From contig OZ023274.1 in the NCBI GenBank assembly GCA_964007475.1, positions 74,349,303-74,413,302 on the forward strand: 64,000 nucleotides of DNA, in the 5' to 3' direction. This DNA is from Hybos culiciformis. Lineage: Eukaryota; Arthropoda; Insecta; Diptera; Hybotidae. Position numbers and translations under genes: made by a program. The notes beneath the pieces are model-generated. The model saw only the letters and a list, made by a program, of their open reading frames with translations. It had not been told where the DNA came from and searched no databases. Every line of letters starts with the position of its first letter. The first letter of the stretch is position 1. Positions 1 to 13,886 of the stretch are shown here, in pieces.

Positions 1-426
1 AAAATTATAAATGTCTATATAAGGAAGATGTACTAACTGAATTTTTTGTCATATTATAGACAGGGGTTTGAAATTATTATTATAAAAAACTTGTAACTGC
101 TCATCTAACTTTAAATATTCACTAATTATTTTTAATTTTTAATGCTTCAGAATGTTTCTCTCATTTTAATTATTATTCTAATTTTCATTTTAAATTTTCA
201 TTTTGTATACTATTCATTCTTTCGTTTTTTCTTTTTCATTCTCTCATTTTTTCTTTCACTTTCCTATTTCTCTTTAAAATTTCAATTTTCTCTTTTCTTT
301 TCTTTTTTTTTTTTTCTTTTCCTTTTCACTCAATTAGTTGTAAGAAATATGTAATAATCATTTATGTAAAAATACAAATTAAAAGATAAACATATCTTAT
401 ATTGTATAATTTTCATGAAATAAATA

Positions 427-460
<34 letters not shown>

Positions 461-3400
461 GATAGCCGCAAAAAATTAAATTTTTAACAGATTTTAAAAT
501 CTCTTCTTGAAGGAATAACTTATTTAGAAAAATTATATTCATATTTATTTTTAAAATGAATCAGAATTGTTTCCTAAAATTGGATCCTATTGAGATAAAT
601 TAAGATTAGAAGAGTGCTAGCACTGAAAGAATAAGTACGCCATAAAATATAAAAGATATATTATTAATACAAAATGAGTATCTGAAATTTTTCAATCGAA
701 TATTTCTATATAATAATATGAACAAATATATCAATAAAAATTAAAAGTTCCAGCTTCTGAAGTTATTCAAGAGCTCGATTTTACCTATAAATAGCAGCTA
801 GAGATGTATAGAAATTACAGCTAGGTATCTGTTTTTAGTACGTATTTATACTAGATTTTTAAAAGTTAAAACATCTTAAAAATAATATGTAGAGTACATT
901 TTCTATATATAGAGGATAAATTATAAAATTAGCGTTCTCTCGAAAAAGAAAGTAAATAAACAAAAAAATTATAACCGATAAAATGGTGGGCCACCCTCGT
1001 AAATAAATACACTAACCCCAAAATATATGATTCAAAAATAAAATTCATATATTTTATTTTCGAATTTTCTTTTGTTGAAAAAAAATAAAGATAAACGGCC
1101 GATTATCATCAACATATGAGAGAAATAATTGATTATAATTTTAAAAAAAAATATATAAATAACAATAATAAATTTTTATTTTTTTTTTCTACATACTACA
1201 ATTTCGTTTTATTAAACACAGAAATAAAAATTCAAATGAATTCTCATAATTATTATTATTTTTTTTTAATTTTATTATTATTATTATTTTTATTTATCAT
1301 TTCAAAGCTGAAATAAAAATAAATGACGGAAAAAACGTTTACAGCAGAAAAATAAAATAAAATAAAAAAAGTTAATAAATAACAATTTTTTCATAATAAA
1401 GTTAACAATCTAATTCAATTAATTGAAGAAAAAAGTTGAAAAATTTTTCAGTTTTAGAATATTTGATTTTTTTTTTTCGATCTTCATTAAATTACAAAAA
1501 AAAAAAATAAATATATGAAAATATGAAATGGAAAAATTTCTTTTTATTAAAAACGAAACAGTTCATTGCTAATAATTTAACAGAATGGTTTTAAAAAATT
1601 AACATTACAAATATATAAAATAACACTATCGGTCTGCGCACTTTAATATATTGTGAATAGTAATAGGAAAAAAATATAAAAAAAAAAATTAATAAAAATA
1701 AATTATATTTTAATAAAAAGGATAATTTAACAAAATAAAAAAAAAAAGAAAAGATTTTTCCAACATTGAATGTAATGAGATAAAATGGTTATTAATACAG
1801 TTGATAATTTAATTCCAAATCTGAAATTAACAACATGTAAAAAATTATTATTATTTTTCTTTTAATTGTATAATTTATTAGTTAAAAAAGGATATCAGAT
1901 TTTCATATATAAAAAAAAATAAATTATCTATTTCCATTATGAAAAAAATAATATAAATGTATCTTAAAGAACAAAATTTCAAATTAGAGTTAATAATGTT
2001 AATATCATCTTTTAATTTGTATATTATTAAAATATTGGTTTGCTATTGCTGTGTTATAATATACTAAATTGGAAATATATTGTTTTTCGGCATATAAGAT
2101 GTAAATATTTTCTCCTACGGATGGTCTAACAAGTCTTTGACTGGATAAAGAAGACCAAGAATTAATAATATTTGTTCTTATTCGATAATGCTAATTAATG
2201 TTTAATTTTTTTAATTTTTATAACGAATTGATAATTTGACTTTTTAATATTAATAAAGACAAGAAAAAAAAAATTCAAATTAAATATAAATTTCAAATAA
2301 TTAATTTTAATACCTATAAACTAGTGTTATAGAATTGTAGATAACTCTAAACAGAAAAGAAACTTCAGGCAGATTTCAAAAAGAATTTCGAATTTTCTGT
2401 GGTTAAAATATTCTACATTGTTTAAAAGCATTGATTAAATTAAAGATTGTATAAATTAATGTTTTCATGGAAAATTAAGAATATATTTTCATATACGTTT
2501 CTTTGTTTGACTTCAGTGCACTCAAAATGAAACAATAATCTCCGAATTTTTAATGTCAGTCCGAATTAATTTTGAATGTTTAAAATGATTTTGCAACTAA
2601 ATTAATTACATAAATTATTTATTAACTATTGACTATTCATAAAAAAGAAATTATTTTGTTACGTCTAAATAAAAATTGTGCTCATCAAAATATATTATTA
2701 TCAAACTTTTGTATTGAATAATAAAGATGATTAGCGAAAAACTAGAAGAAAGCTTATTTATTTTGTACGTACATACATATGTTTTGCTCTTTATCCAGTT
2801 CAATAATAGGGCTGACTAATCCTTCAGTAAAAAACACAAAGAATATGTACATTGTACATTAAGATTAATTGGATTTATTTATAGGAGCCTTTGAATTATT
2901 TTTCACTCTCATGTCATTACAATTTTCTCAATAAAAATATAGATTACTGCAAAAGGGCTTCCGCTAATTATAAGTATCGTTAACTCTCACAGTAAAGCAA
3001 CAAATTTTTATCACAGTTGAATGGCGGAATGTTGTTATTTTTTTGCTGATAAAGTCGAATTTTTCTAAAAAATTTCAATTAAATTTTTAATCATGAATAC
3101 GTATAAATGTGTATATACTTAATTGCCTGTCAAAAATTAACCTAATAATTGTAAATTACTGAAATTAATGAACTTTTATTTATAATGAAATCACTTTAAT
3201 ACAGGTGTTACCAACAGAATTATCCTGAAGTCGTGTAGTAACGCAAACATTTATAAATAAGCAAATAAGAATTTATTATTTTTAGGGGTATACAAGAGGG
3301 CTGGAAAGTTATTTTGATATTTTATATAAATATTAAAAATTGTTATATAGTTAGAGATATTTTGATGCACATGTGCCTATGTGCAATTGAATACAAAATT

Positions 3401-3606
3401 TCGTCTCGAATCTTGCAATTTATTTTAGTATTGACTTTTATATTATCTTCAGCAAACACCACAAGTTTCTTTCCTTACATAATCTATATGTATGTATATT
3501 CCTAATCAGAAATATAACTGATATCCTTTTTAAATCTAAATTAATATTAAATTTTAAATTTACATTAAAAAAAAAATTAATTAGAAATATTTTAAATTAC
3601 TTTTAG
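1..3606. other. Upstream flank of gene 1, no gene recognised
   Basis: Very AT-rich DNA with a polypyrimidine stretch around 200-330. Short open frames here (for example 142-354 and 1116-1316) are low-complexity Phe/Leu/Asn strings and not credible. The first coding exon of gene 1 must lie here or further upstream, because exon 2 opens in the middle of a codon. I tested the ATGs between 2450 and 3500 and found none with a convincing phase-1 donor. Confidence 0.6.
428..457. repeat. (AAT)n microsatellite
   Basis: About ten uninterrupted AAT trinucleotides. Confidence 0.85.
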
Positions 3607-6600
3607 GCCAATGTGTTTTTAATGTAAGAAATTTTCAATGTTTTCTTTTATTTTTGGGACGTGGTATAATGTTTGCATTATGGTTAGGATTTTCACAAAT
3701 ATTAATACCAATGCCAAAAATTTATGCAGGAGAAGAGGTGAGACATTTTATTAAAGTTTTAATTAGTATCTAAGCTAAGCTGTTCGAGGAAATTATAATT
3801 CCAAATCAAAATTAAAAAAAAAAATTCCCATGATTTTCAAATTTGGTATGTTTTTTTTAATATTAAAGTGTGGAGATAAAAGCTTTTGATTGATCGACAT
3901 AGAGATGGCATAAAAACAAACTATATAAATATATTAAAATCAAATTATAAAAATTATATTTGATTTAAAAATTACAATTTGTTTAAAAAAAATATATACA
4001 TATGATTTATTTATTTATTAAACACACTATTTAGTTTTGCAATAGAGCAAACTTTTTTTTTTAACCCCTAACACAATTTAACTTAAATGTCATAGTCATA
4101 ATAATTAGTAATTTTTATTTTTATAGGTAATAGAATGGTCAGAACCAATTAAATCTCTACTAATTAGTGGAACTATGTTTGGTTCTTTGATTAGTCAGAT
4201 ACCAGGTGGAATGCTAGCATGTCGATATGGAGCAAAGTATGTTCTATTATTGGGTATTTTGTGTTCAACTTTAGCAAATTTATCATTACCATATTTAATA
4301 GAATTTAATGATTGGCGAATAATAATGGCATTACGAGTATTTGCTGGATTTGCTGATGGAATTGCTCAGCCAGCTTTTATTGCATTCTTATCAAAATGGA
4401 TTCCGATTAGAGAACGTAAGCTGAAATTAGTATATAATTAATATTGTTTAAAAATTTGTTGAAATAACAAATTCAGTGATTAGTTCTAAAATATCTTCTC
4501 TATATTGCATTCAAATATTCTCTAAATGGATAAAATTAAAGGATTCTTTCGATTATAATGTACTAAATTATTTTTATGAAATATTATCCGCTAATTGATT
4601 TCATATTTATGTTGTCTTTATCTTATATACACAGTACAAAATAAACTATTCTATTAATGTTTACTAACTAAGTAAGTAAATAGGTCGATAATATGAACAT
4701 ATTTAGATAATATTAAAATAAAACTCTAAGTATATTTTATCTGCATACAAACATGTACAGGTACACATAGGGTTTCCAATTACTCGGCAAAATCAATTAA
4801 TCGAGTTTTCGAGTATCTTTAAGGAAAATTAACCGAGTACTCGATTAACCGAGTATTTTAAAAAATAATGTATGTTATGTAATTTATGTTATATTTTTAA
4901 TTTTTAATTAAAATTATAACTTTAATTAAAACATTTTTAAAAAATTAGTACATCTAACGATTCGAAGTTTCCAGTTTGTCGAATAAACTTATTTTCAAAT
5001 TTAAAAGAAGAACTAAAACAATTTTTTTGAAAAGCTTACTTACTTGCTTTCACTAGTTTTGAATTTGGACTGCAATTTTTAAAACAAAAAACCAAAACTA
5101 TATTTTTTTCAAAGCCTAGTACTGACACAATTTTTTCCAATTTAAGTTCATTTGATATTTATTTTGCCTCTACAAAATTGTTTAAATAATAACCGACTAT
5201 TAAAGACGAAAAACCGATTTTCGAGTAATGTAAAAAACAGGAAAATAACCGAGTAACCGAGTACTCGATAACCGAGTATGGAAACCCTAGGTACACATGT
5301 ACAATTGTACGTACAAAAGTAGAATTTAATATCATAACATATGAAAGCGAAAAATGAACAAATCAAATTTCTACGCTTAGTATTAAGTATAGGTATTAGG
5401 TTCCGTTATTAATTTCCTGGTTATTACTTACATTAATTTACATTAGTCACAATATGTAAACGTTTATAAATGATTGATCAAAGAATAAAAGCATATTAAA
5501 TTTTTACATATAACATACGTATAAGTTACATGATAAAATATCTCGATATTAACCCAGTCCACTCAATCGTAATAAGAACAATAAACCATATAATATAATA
5601 TCATAAAAAAAATATACTTAATAACTAAATTTGAAAATTATATAAAATTATTGTTCATGTGTTATGAATATTTCTTTACAAAATTACATTTACAATAATT
5701 AAGATTAGAAAAATTAGAAAATTGGATTGTTCCGTAATATTGTACAATGCAATAATATTTCAAATTATGTAGCTTTTATCATAAAATCTATTTGTATTCG
5801 CAACCCTGAAAAGTAGGTGATAGTCACAACAAAAATTTTCTTTCCTCAAATATTTGCACGATTTTATTTTGTGTTTTTTTTTAATTATACAAAAACAGAG
5901 TTGTACTGGCCGAAGTTACCCGTGGATCGTATTTCAAATGTGTTTTAAAGTTACCGAAATCTCAAATTGTGTGCATTTCGCGGCCTAAACTTGTTAGTTT
6001 GCGTTCAGAACAAAATTTATTTATTTTATTTTTATTTCAGGAGGACGAATGGTTACGTTTGTTTATTCTGGTGGATTCTTTATGAATACAATAATGATAG
6101 CAACAAGTGGTGTAATTAGTAAGAGATTTGGCTGGCATATTTTCTTTTACATGTGGTCGTCCATTGGATTAATATGGGCATTAATGTGGTATTTTCTTGG
6201 ATACGATGATCCCGATAAACATCCTTTTATATCGAATGTCGAATTTAATTATATAGAAAGTTCACTTCAAGAAGTTAAAGCCCATGAATATATACCATTT
6301 CCATGGAAGAAGGTTATTAAGTCTAAGCCATTTTATGCTGTATTATTGTGTCAATGTTGCGGTGAATGGACATTCGCAATGATGTCTATGAACACAGCTC
6401 GCTACCTAGCCGGAGTATTTAATTTATCACTTGAGTATAATGGATTCTATTCATCAATTCCGATATTTGTAAGATTAGTAGCGAGTTTTGGCTATATTGG
6501 TATAGATTCGTTAGTTAGTTCTAAATTAAAATTAAGTCGTAGTCGAAAAATTTTCAACACATTAGGACAATGTGGAGCTTCTGTAGGGTTTTTAATTTTA

Positions 6601-7553
6601 GCATTTATGACTAAGGATTATTTAATAGAGGCTGTGATAGTTATGGGTTTGTGTTATGGTTTAAATACTGCCACAAATCTTGGTTATATGATCAATCATA
6701 TGGATATTGCACCAAATCATGCAGGCACACTCAAAGGAATTAATAATGTTGCAGAAGGATTAACTTCAATATTATCTAATAATTATTTGGGAATTATTGT
6801 AACAGATGTGGTAAGTCGGAAATTTGTTTAATTTTAAATTGACATAAATTTATCAAATAATTTCATGTCAAAACTTATCTTCTGGTTTTTCTTTTATGAC
6901 AGGCCAATTATAATAAAAGCCTATTGAACCATACTTTACACAGTTCTCCAATAAAAGCGAAGCAATTTGAAGATTTATAAATAAGTTTTGTAAATAATTT
7001 TAATAGTTCCAAATACGAATACGAATTTAGCTTTAAATGCTATTTTATTGGCATATTATACTTTCTCAAGATAGTACGATGTTTTTTATTCGAAAAATCA
7101 GTACAGCATAAAAAACCTCTGTTGTAAGCTATACGCTTTCTATTTTGTTAAGCACATAAATCAGCTTAGAGAACTCGAAGTCCCTGGAAAATCGTCAAAC
7201 ATTACCAAACAAAAAGAAATTGAGCATATTAATATATATATATTTTTTTCAATTTCCAGTCCGATCAAAGTCAATGGGAAATTGTGTTTTTGACAGCGTT
7301 TGTTATATTGTTCAGTGGTGGTTTAATATTTTTATTTTTTGGATCAACTAAAGTTCAAGACTGGAATTATTCGTTAGAAAAGAATAAAGAAGCTATTTTA
7401 CAAGAGAATCTAAGTAGAATGAAAACTAAATCTCGTTCGGTTTGTGAAAATTCAAAATATTCGTTAGAAGACAATACTGATGTCAGACCAAGAAGTAAAT
7501 CAATGCTTCCCAGTTCGCTTGTACGTACAATATCGATAATTAGTGATAAATAA
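3607..7553 (+). CDS. Gene 1: divergent SLC17-type MFS transporter (first exon not found)
   Basis: Predicted plasma- or vesicle-membrane anion symporter of the SLC17 family. Exons are 3607-3737, 4127-4415, 6041-6810 and 7260-7553, all with GT-AG borders and one continuous frame of 493 residues plus a missing short first exon. Family landmarks are visible: QIPGGMLACRYGAK after TM2, SKW.P..ER after TM4, a GW...F TM5/6 segment, NHMDIAPNHAGTLKG near TM11, and DQSQW opening the last exon. It is odd at key sites. The TM1 block reads ALWLGFSQILIPMP where the others have an Arg and Asn (FIRVNTSVAVVAMT), the TM4 segment reads RVFAGFADG, and the His after TM4 is Ile. The C-terminus is about 40 residues longer and rich in Ser, Arg and Lys. 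An intron interrupts the region that is one 1071-bp exon in genes 2-7, close to but one codon off an intron of gene 8. No disabling change is seen. A possible poly(A) signal lies at 7666. Specificity is unknown. Confidence 0.82.
4768..5289. mobile_element. hAT-type MITE in intron of gene 1
   Basis: A 522-bp element with terminal inverted repeats TAGGGTTTCC...GGAAACCCTA and a perfect 8-bp target duplication GGTACACA at 4760-4767 and 5290-5297. An 8-bp TSD and a TAGGG start fit the hAT superfamily. Both subterminal regions carry repeats of ACCGAGTA/TACTCGGT. There is no transposase frame, so it is non-autonomous. Confidence 0.85.
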
Positions 7554-8920
7554 TGAATTATTGGGCCCTATTAAAGTGGCGCATATTAGAATTTAAAAAG
7601 CTAGTCACCAAAATTAAACTTTAAATAAATTAATTTAAGTATTATACCTATATGCAATAATTTTGAATAAAATTATGTTATAGAAGCTATTGTATGTGAT
7701 GTTACTGAAGCGAAATAGATAATATTTTTTAAAAATTTTATTATTTTATATATTATATTAATTTATATTATATATTTATATGTACATAATGATTACAAAA
7801 TAAAAATTATAAATAAAATTCACAAATTAAAACACATTAGGTATGTAAAATATAATGAAATTTCGAATGCTAAATTTTAAATCTTATAATAAGTTCCGGA
7901 TAAAATTTTCAATTTCCATGAAAAAATTCATTATTTTATTGAAGAAAACAATGTTAATAGGAAAAGTAAACAAAAAATTTTATTTTTGATAATACTTGAC
8001 CACGATGATTATGTTATTATGACCTTAACATTGAACATTTATTGCATTAGTTCAACCTTGAAACATATTAAAGCACAACATTAATTACGTTCTATTCAAT
8101 ATTAACTTCTGCTTATTTTTGTTTTTTTATAAATGCTTTCTCTTGTTATTATTATCGACATCATCATTTTATTTGTCTCAGTGAAAAATTTTGACAACAA
8201 ATTATATATACCTAAGTACTTAATTGAATGAAACACAAAATTAAAAAAATAAAAAACAAATTTAAGTTATAGTAAGCATTATAATTATAAGCTTTTTGTG
8301 TTAGGTACACGATCGTTATTAATATAGCTGTAGGTGAAAAAGCTTTTCTTTAACTTAACGCGATTGCCCACATTGAATTATGACGTGAATCGTGACGAAT
8401 TAAAAATGCGAATTATTTATATGAAATTTAATTTAAAAGGAAAAAAAGAAGAAAAAACCTCGAAACCAAATTAAATTTTCTTATCATCCGATGGTAATTG
8501 TATGGAAAAAACTACTAGTGGAGTTTTCCAAAACTATACATATATATTTTTTTTTTTGCAGAAATTGCAATTATCTAGTCTAGACCAAATTATGTCTAAT
8601 TTATATATTAAAATTAAATAATTAAAAAATTTTTTTTTTTCAAAATTTATTCAGTTTTGTTTTGACCGAAAATAGTTAGTTTTTGTTTTAAAAATTCAAA
8701 TTTTAATTTTTTTTTAGTTATTTTAAATTAAATTTTTGTTAATTATTTAATTTAAGTTTTTAAAATGATTGATCATATTTTAAGTTCTGAATTCTTATTA
8801 TCACGAAACATATTTATATAAAAGAAAGAAAATATTTACATGGCACACAAAATTTCCTTATTATATAGGTCTCACCTATAATTTCTTTATATATCTTATC
8901 TCTTGGTTGCACATAATGTA
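7554..8920. other. Intergenic, gene 1 to MITE
   Basis: Contains the presumed 3' UTR of gene 1 (AATAAA at 7666, not diagnostic in DNA this AT-rich). I see no gene. Confidence 0.5.
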
Positions 8921-9262
8921 CACTGAAAAAATAGATAGCAGCGGCAGCTATTTTTCTGTACATTTTTTGCCAAGTATATGTTGAAATCGAACCAGTGGAT
9001 TACATTAGCAAAATTTGCTTTTTGCCATAGCAAGGAAAATTTCAATAGTTTTACTTTTTAACATATTTGTTCATACGATTATTGCAATATTTGTCATAAA
9101 AAAATTTGAAACTCATATTTTTTTTATCTAATTTTCAAATTTATCTAAAATTAATTTGCAATATAGTTTTGGACGAGTTATTTAATAATAAATTCAAGAT
9201 TTTGAGCACATATTATCATAAAATATAGCAGTTTTAGTTCTCATATAGCTATTTTTTCAGTG
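8921..9262. mobile_element. Mariner-like MITE, TA target, CACTGAAAAAATAG ends
   Basis: Inverted ends CACTGAAAAAATAG (8921) and CTATTTTTTCAGTG (ends 9262), flanked by TA on both sides. The interior is non-coding. A partial second copy of the interior follows directly (9263 to about 9600, without its own intact end), and a third related copy lies reversed near 23140-23372. The TA target and short TIR suggest Tc1/mariner mobilisation, by inference. Confidence 0.65.
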
Positions 9263-9600
9263 TAGAGGTCAAATCGAGCTAGTGGATGACTTTATCAAGA
9301 ATAGCCATTTGTCATAGCAAAGAAAAAGGTATTTTTATTTTTTAATATATCTGTTCATATGATTATTGTATTCAACATAAAATTTTTAGAAACTAACTTC
9401 TTTTGTAAAAAGATGTATCTAATTCTCTAGAAAAAACAATTTTCGATTAACAATTTTTGTTATACAATTTTTAATACATTTTTTGACGATTTATTATATA
9501 AATATTTGATAATGAATACAAGAATTCGAGCACATACATAATGCAGTTTTATTTATAATCTTAATACTGCAATTTACAGCTGATTATCCATCGAGTTTTT
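9263..9600. repeat. Tandem partial copy of the preceding MITE interior
   Basis: The order of recognisable blocks repeats that of 8980-9240 (TCAAATCGAGC, GTCATAGCAAAGAAAA, TGTTCATATGATTATTG, GAGCACAT) at moderate divergence. The end is degenerate. Confidence 0.55.
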
Positions 9601-11223
9601 ATTTTTAGTTCAGATAAAAAAATTTAGTACAAAAATTAATTTTTTTCACAACTTAAATAACATTAACAACTTAAATAAAATTTAGGTTTTCTTTTGTAAT
9701 TTTATTGATTTCTGAATAAATATTTGTTTGCTAAAAAAATAAAAAAAAACAATAAATTTTTGCAAGCAGATGGAAAATTCACTTGAATTAATCAAATTTT
9801 AATTGTTTCTTTTTATAATAAGTACCAATTATTTCACATATAATCACGTTCGCTTGCGTTGAACATAAAAAAAAAAAAATTTTTATCGGAAAATATTATA
9901 TCAAATTACAATTTAATAAATTATTTTTAATTATAATATTAAATTTTACTTATAATTAAAAATATTTTAAATTAAATATAAATAATAAAAAAATATATAT
10001 TTATTATAGTTTTTAAATCACGAATTGAATGAAATGGAGACACTCTTTCAGTGCAAGTATTTTCACTTTTAAGCTTTATTATCTAATCTTAAAATGCATT
10101 TTATTCGAACATGTACATTAAAACATCAATTCTTTTTATTCAAATGCAAATATTTGAAACTATGAATAAAACGAAAAAAAAAGTTTTTATTATCATAATA
10201 CGAAAAATTAAAAAATATCGTATATCTTTGTATCGTCAATTGATAGTCTAACTTTTTGAATGTTATGATTAAGGACAGCAAATAATAATGTTAATCACTA
10301 AGTCTAGTAATAATGTAATGAAGACTTAAAACCAAATCCCTAAAAATAAATAAAAATAACTGCATATTTTCAGGCTAGTATTTTTAAATTATATTCTTTA
10401 AAAAACATAAAAGTAGGTAACTTTTATTTTATTTTAATAAAATTATTTTAAAACAATTTTATATAGATAGTTTATTTGAAGCAATTTTTTGATTTTAGAT
10501 AATGGTTAACAATATTTATGAACTAATCGAAAAACTAAAATTTAAAAAACTTAATCACTTATATGTAATTTAATCTTTTATTGGTTAATTGCATGAAAAA
10601 AAAAAAACGAATTATTATCCTATCATTAGCTTATTACAAAATAATCAAGCCTGCCTAATAGATTTCTCAGATGACCTTATGATGTTTCTTCGGTGTTCTG
10701 CTCAACAATGCCATACGTTAACTACCTGGTCTATCCTATTGCTTATAAATTCACTGAGTAATGGAAAAACCATGTTTACATTTTTTCTAGTTAGTCGCAG
10801 CTATTAAGTACCTAGCCTACAATGTATATTTTCGTTTAATCGTTTGAAATACATTTTAATGCAATTGAATATATTATTTCCTATATTTTAACAAATTTCA
10901 TTATCAAAATTAATTACTATATCTAAATATAATATACCTATATGAAGTTTTTAATAATCTATATTTATGATATGTTTCTATAAATGTTTAAATAAATTTT
11001 AATATATTTATTATTCAATAAAATGTATTAGCAGCTAAAAATATTTAATTATATTTTTTAAATTATTGTACAATTTTTTTTTTTAATAATTATTATAAAT
11101 CAGTTTATGATGTGCTTTTAATTGAAACAGTTTAATAGTTTTGTTTAATTTAAAATTCTTTACAAAAAACATAATTATATTTATTTAAAAATTAAAAAGA
11201 AAAGAACTTACTTACTTAGAAAA
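9601..11223. other. Intergenic before gene 2
   Basis: AT-rich, no gene recognised. The open frame at 10589-10807 begins with a poly-Lys tract, has no homology I recognise, and is treated as chance. Confidence 0.5.
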
Positions 11224-13559
11224 ATGACAACTATCGAAATTAAATTAAAAAATAGAAACAAAAATGGTTAATATTATTTCTTTTGATATAAATTAGAATA
11301 TTTATCAATTTTTATCTTATATTTGGAGGAAACCACTGTTTTCTGGAGCTTTACATTTTAAGATTATTAAAATCAAATAATCATTCAAATTTTTTTTGAA
11401 TGTTTTAATTATTTTAATGTTTTCTTTTTAGGCTCAAATTTTGGGATTCGCCATTTACAAGTTTTCCTATTATTTATGTGTTGCACATTATCATATTTTA
11501 TTAGAATCAATACAAGTGTAGCTGTTGTTGCAATGACAAACAAAAATACAACGAACCCTGATTTTGAAGTAAGTTCCATAGAACTTCTATAGTTTTTATA
11601 AATAAATGGTTCGGAAATTTTTTTTGAACCAAAATAAATGTATAGATAGTCTCTCTAATATTTTTTGAAAGATCTCCAATAATCCTGTTCGAAATGAAAA
11701 TTCAATAAAAATATTATATGAAAATTATTTCTCCTTTATAGGAATTTCCTTGGAAAGAAAAAGAAAAAAACTTAATATTAAGCAGCTTTTTTTGGGGTTA
11801 TGTGATAACACAATTACCGGGAGGATGGTTAGCAGAACGTTATGGTGCCCGCTATTTACTGCTTTCATCAGTTTTGATACCAGCTATATTAAGCTTACTT
11901 ACTCCCACTTGTGTTCATTATGGTGGATGGGAAGCTTTCTGTGCAATTCGTATAGTACAAGGAATATTCCAAGGATTTATTTTTCCTTGTTTTCATACAT
12001 TTTTAGCTAAATGGTCGCCTATAAATGAAAGAAATCGTTTAGGCGCTTTCAGTCATTCGGGAGTTGAATTTGGAACAGTGTTGGCATTTTGTGCCAGCGG
12101 TTTTATAGCAGCCTCACCAATGGGTTGGCCCGGAATTTCTTATGTAAGCGGCGGTTTGGGGCTTATATGGTGTGTATTTTGGTTTTTTTTTGGTTCTAAT
12201 AATCCTGATGAATCCAAGATGATTTCTCTAAATGAGAAAAAATACATAGAAGCATCAATGCAGCAAAGTTATAGTAATGTTAAAAATGAATTAACCACAC
12301 CATGGTTGCATATATTGACTTCAATACCATTGTGGGCATTATTATTTGCGAGAGTATGTCAAGCTTGGGGCTTCATTATCTTGTTAACACAAATACCAAC
12401 ATATATGAATAGCATTTTAAAGTTAGATATTAAATCGAATTCGATTTTTTCGGCAATACCATATGTTGTTATGTTAATTGTATCCTATACTTTCATTTTA
12501 ATTGCTGATTTTTTATCCAAGAAGAGTATAAGCTTGACTTGGATAAGAAAAATATTTAACTCAATTGCATTTTGGATTCCAGCAATAACAATTGTATGCT
12601 TAGGATTTGTAACTTCTGATCATTTGCCACTGGCAATAATTTTATTAACTATAACTGTTGGTGCCAACGGTACTCACACATTGGGAAGTGTTATGAATCA
12701 TATTGATTTGGCATCAAATCATGCTGGAGTTTTAATGGGTATTTCAAATACGCTAGGAAATTGTATTTCAATAATTGCGCCATTAGTTAATGCACAAATA
12801 GTTAATAATGAAGTAAGGATAATTTATACTATTATATGCATACGCACATTTTAATAATTCTAACATTGATTAAGGATCCTAAAACAATATTACCAATTTC
12901 ATACAAAAATTTTATTTGAAGTTGTTATTTCGTTTTACTTACACCTTCAAATAAAATTAACAAAAAAGAGCAAGAAAGTGTTGTATGAAGCTGATTATCT
13001 TTGTGAATTCCTAATCAATGAATCTATTTAATTATTTATAAAGTTTTATGATATGTAAGCGAGCTCAATAATGCGATTTTATTGATTTAAATTAAAAATA
13101 ATAAGTGAAAGTAAACATATAAAGTTTTTATTTATACAATTTTAATCTAAATAATAAAAAATTGTATTTTTCAATGAAAAACAATGAAGAAGGATTAACA
13201 TTATAATTTAATATGTTTATTCAATATATTTAAGATTACTAAACTAATTTTTATTTTCCAATATCCTTGAATTAATCTGCAAAATTTTTATGAGAATTTC
13301 TTGTTGGCGATTAATTATATTAATTGTTAAAAAAAAACCTAAATAATTTTTGTTATAAATTTAATATTAATTTTATTTTTTTTTATTAATTTTATAGAAA
13401 GATCAATCACAATGGAGAGTAATGTTTGGAATAACGTCCGGTTTATTTTTTATCGGAAATTTAGTATATTTGATATTAGGAAAAATGGAAGAACAACCTT
13501 GGAATAATGAAAAGATGAAACATAAAGATATTGAAAAAATGGAAACCTCAAAAAGCTGA
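11224..13559 (+). CDS. Gene 2: SLC17 family anion/phosphate cotransporter-like MFS protein, 470 aa
   Basis: Predicted 12-TM symporter of the SLC17 family (the insect 'inorganic phosphate cotransporter' type; substrate not provable here). Exons: 11224-11266 (start ATG, 14 codons, phase-1 donor GTTAAT), 11432-11568, 11742-12812 and 13398-13559. Exons 2-4 are secure; exon 1 is chosen because it restores frame 165 bp upstream. TM1 carries YFIRINTSVAVVAMT with the family Arg. PGGWLAERYGAR is at residues 86-97, the TM4 Arg is 130 in RIVQGIFQG, His145, KW at 150-151 and ER at 156-157. NHIDLASNHAGVLMG lies near TM11, and the tail has the family's QPWN motif. Both acidic TM4 positions of sialin are Gln here. 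The last intron carries a decayed 157-bp MITE copy (12864-13020). Confidence 0.88.
12864..13020. mobile_element. Decayed copy of the 217-bp fold-back MITE, in intron 3 of gene 2
   Basis: Inverted ends CATTGATTA..., and blocks shared with the copies at 13887 and 59980 (TTTTACTTACACCTTCA, GTGTTGTATGAAGCT). It is shorter and clearly older, and no target duplication is legible. Confidence 0.6.
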
Positions 13560-13886
13560 TCATAATGTTCATCTTATTGCAATATAAAAATTAATTTAAT
13601 TCTATTTTAGTCCTATCCCATTCTGCATCAAGAAAAAATCAATCGAAAAATTTTAATTTTATTAATTAATTTAAACATTTAATTTAGGGGTCCCGTATTA
13701 GCAACATTTTTTATTGGCAACTAAATAGTTGAGCAATTCAAAAGGTTTTTTTAACCGCACATTAGAAACTAAATAATTATGCTCGTTAAACAAAAAAATT
13801 AAAATAAAATACAAAAATTACTAAAAAAATTAAATTTTTTAGTTGTCCTCAACTTAAAAATCATCAGTGCAGAGGTTAAGTTAAAT

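Noticed and set aside
142..354. Open frame rich in Phe/Leu/Ser
   Set aside because: It is a pyrimidine-rich low-complexity tract with no domain, and composition explains it.
3314..3505. Frame just upstream of gene 1 exon 2, considered as its first exon
   Set aside because: The only phase-1 donor in it is weak, the sequence does not resemble the other first exons, and the frame is plausibly chance.
10589..10807. 72-codon frame before gene 2
   Set aside because: Starts in a poly-A run, shows no recognisable domain and ends without a splice context.
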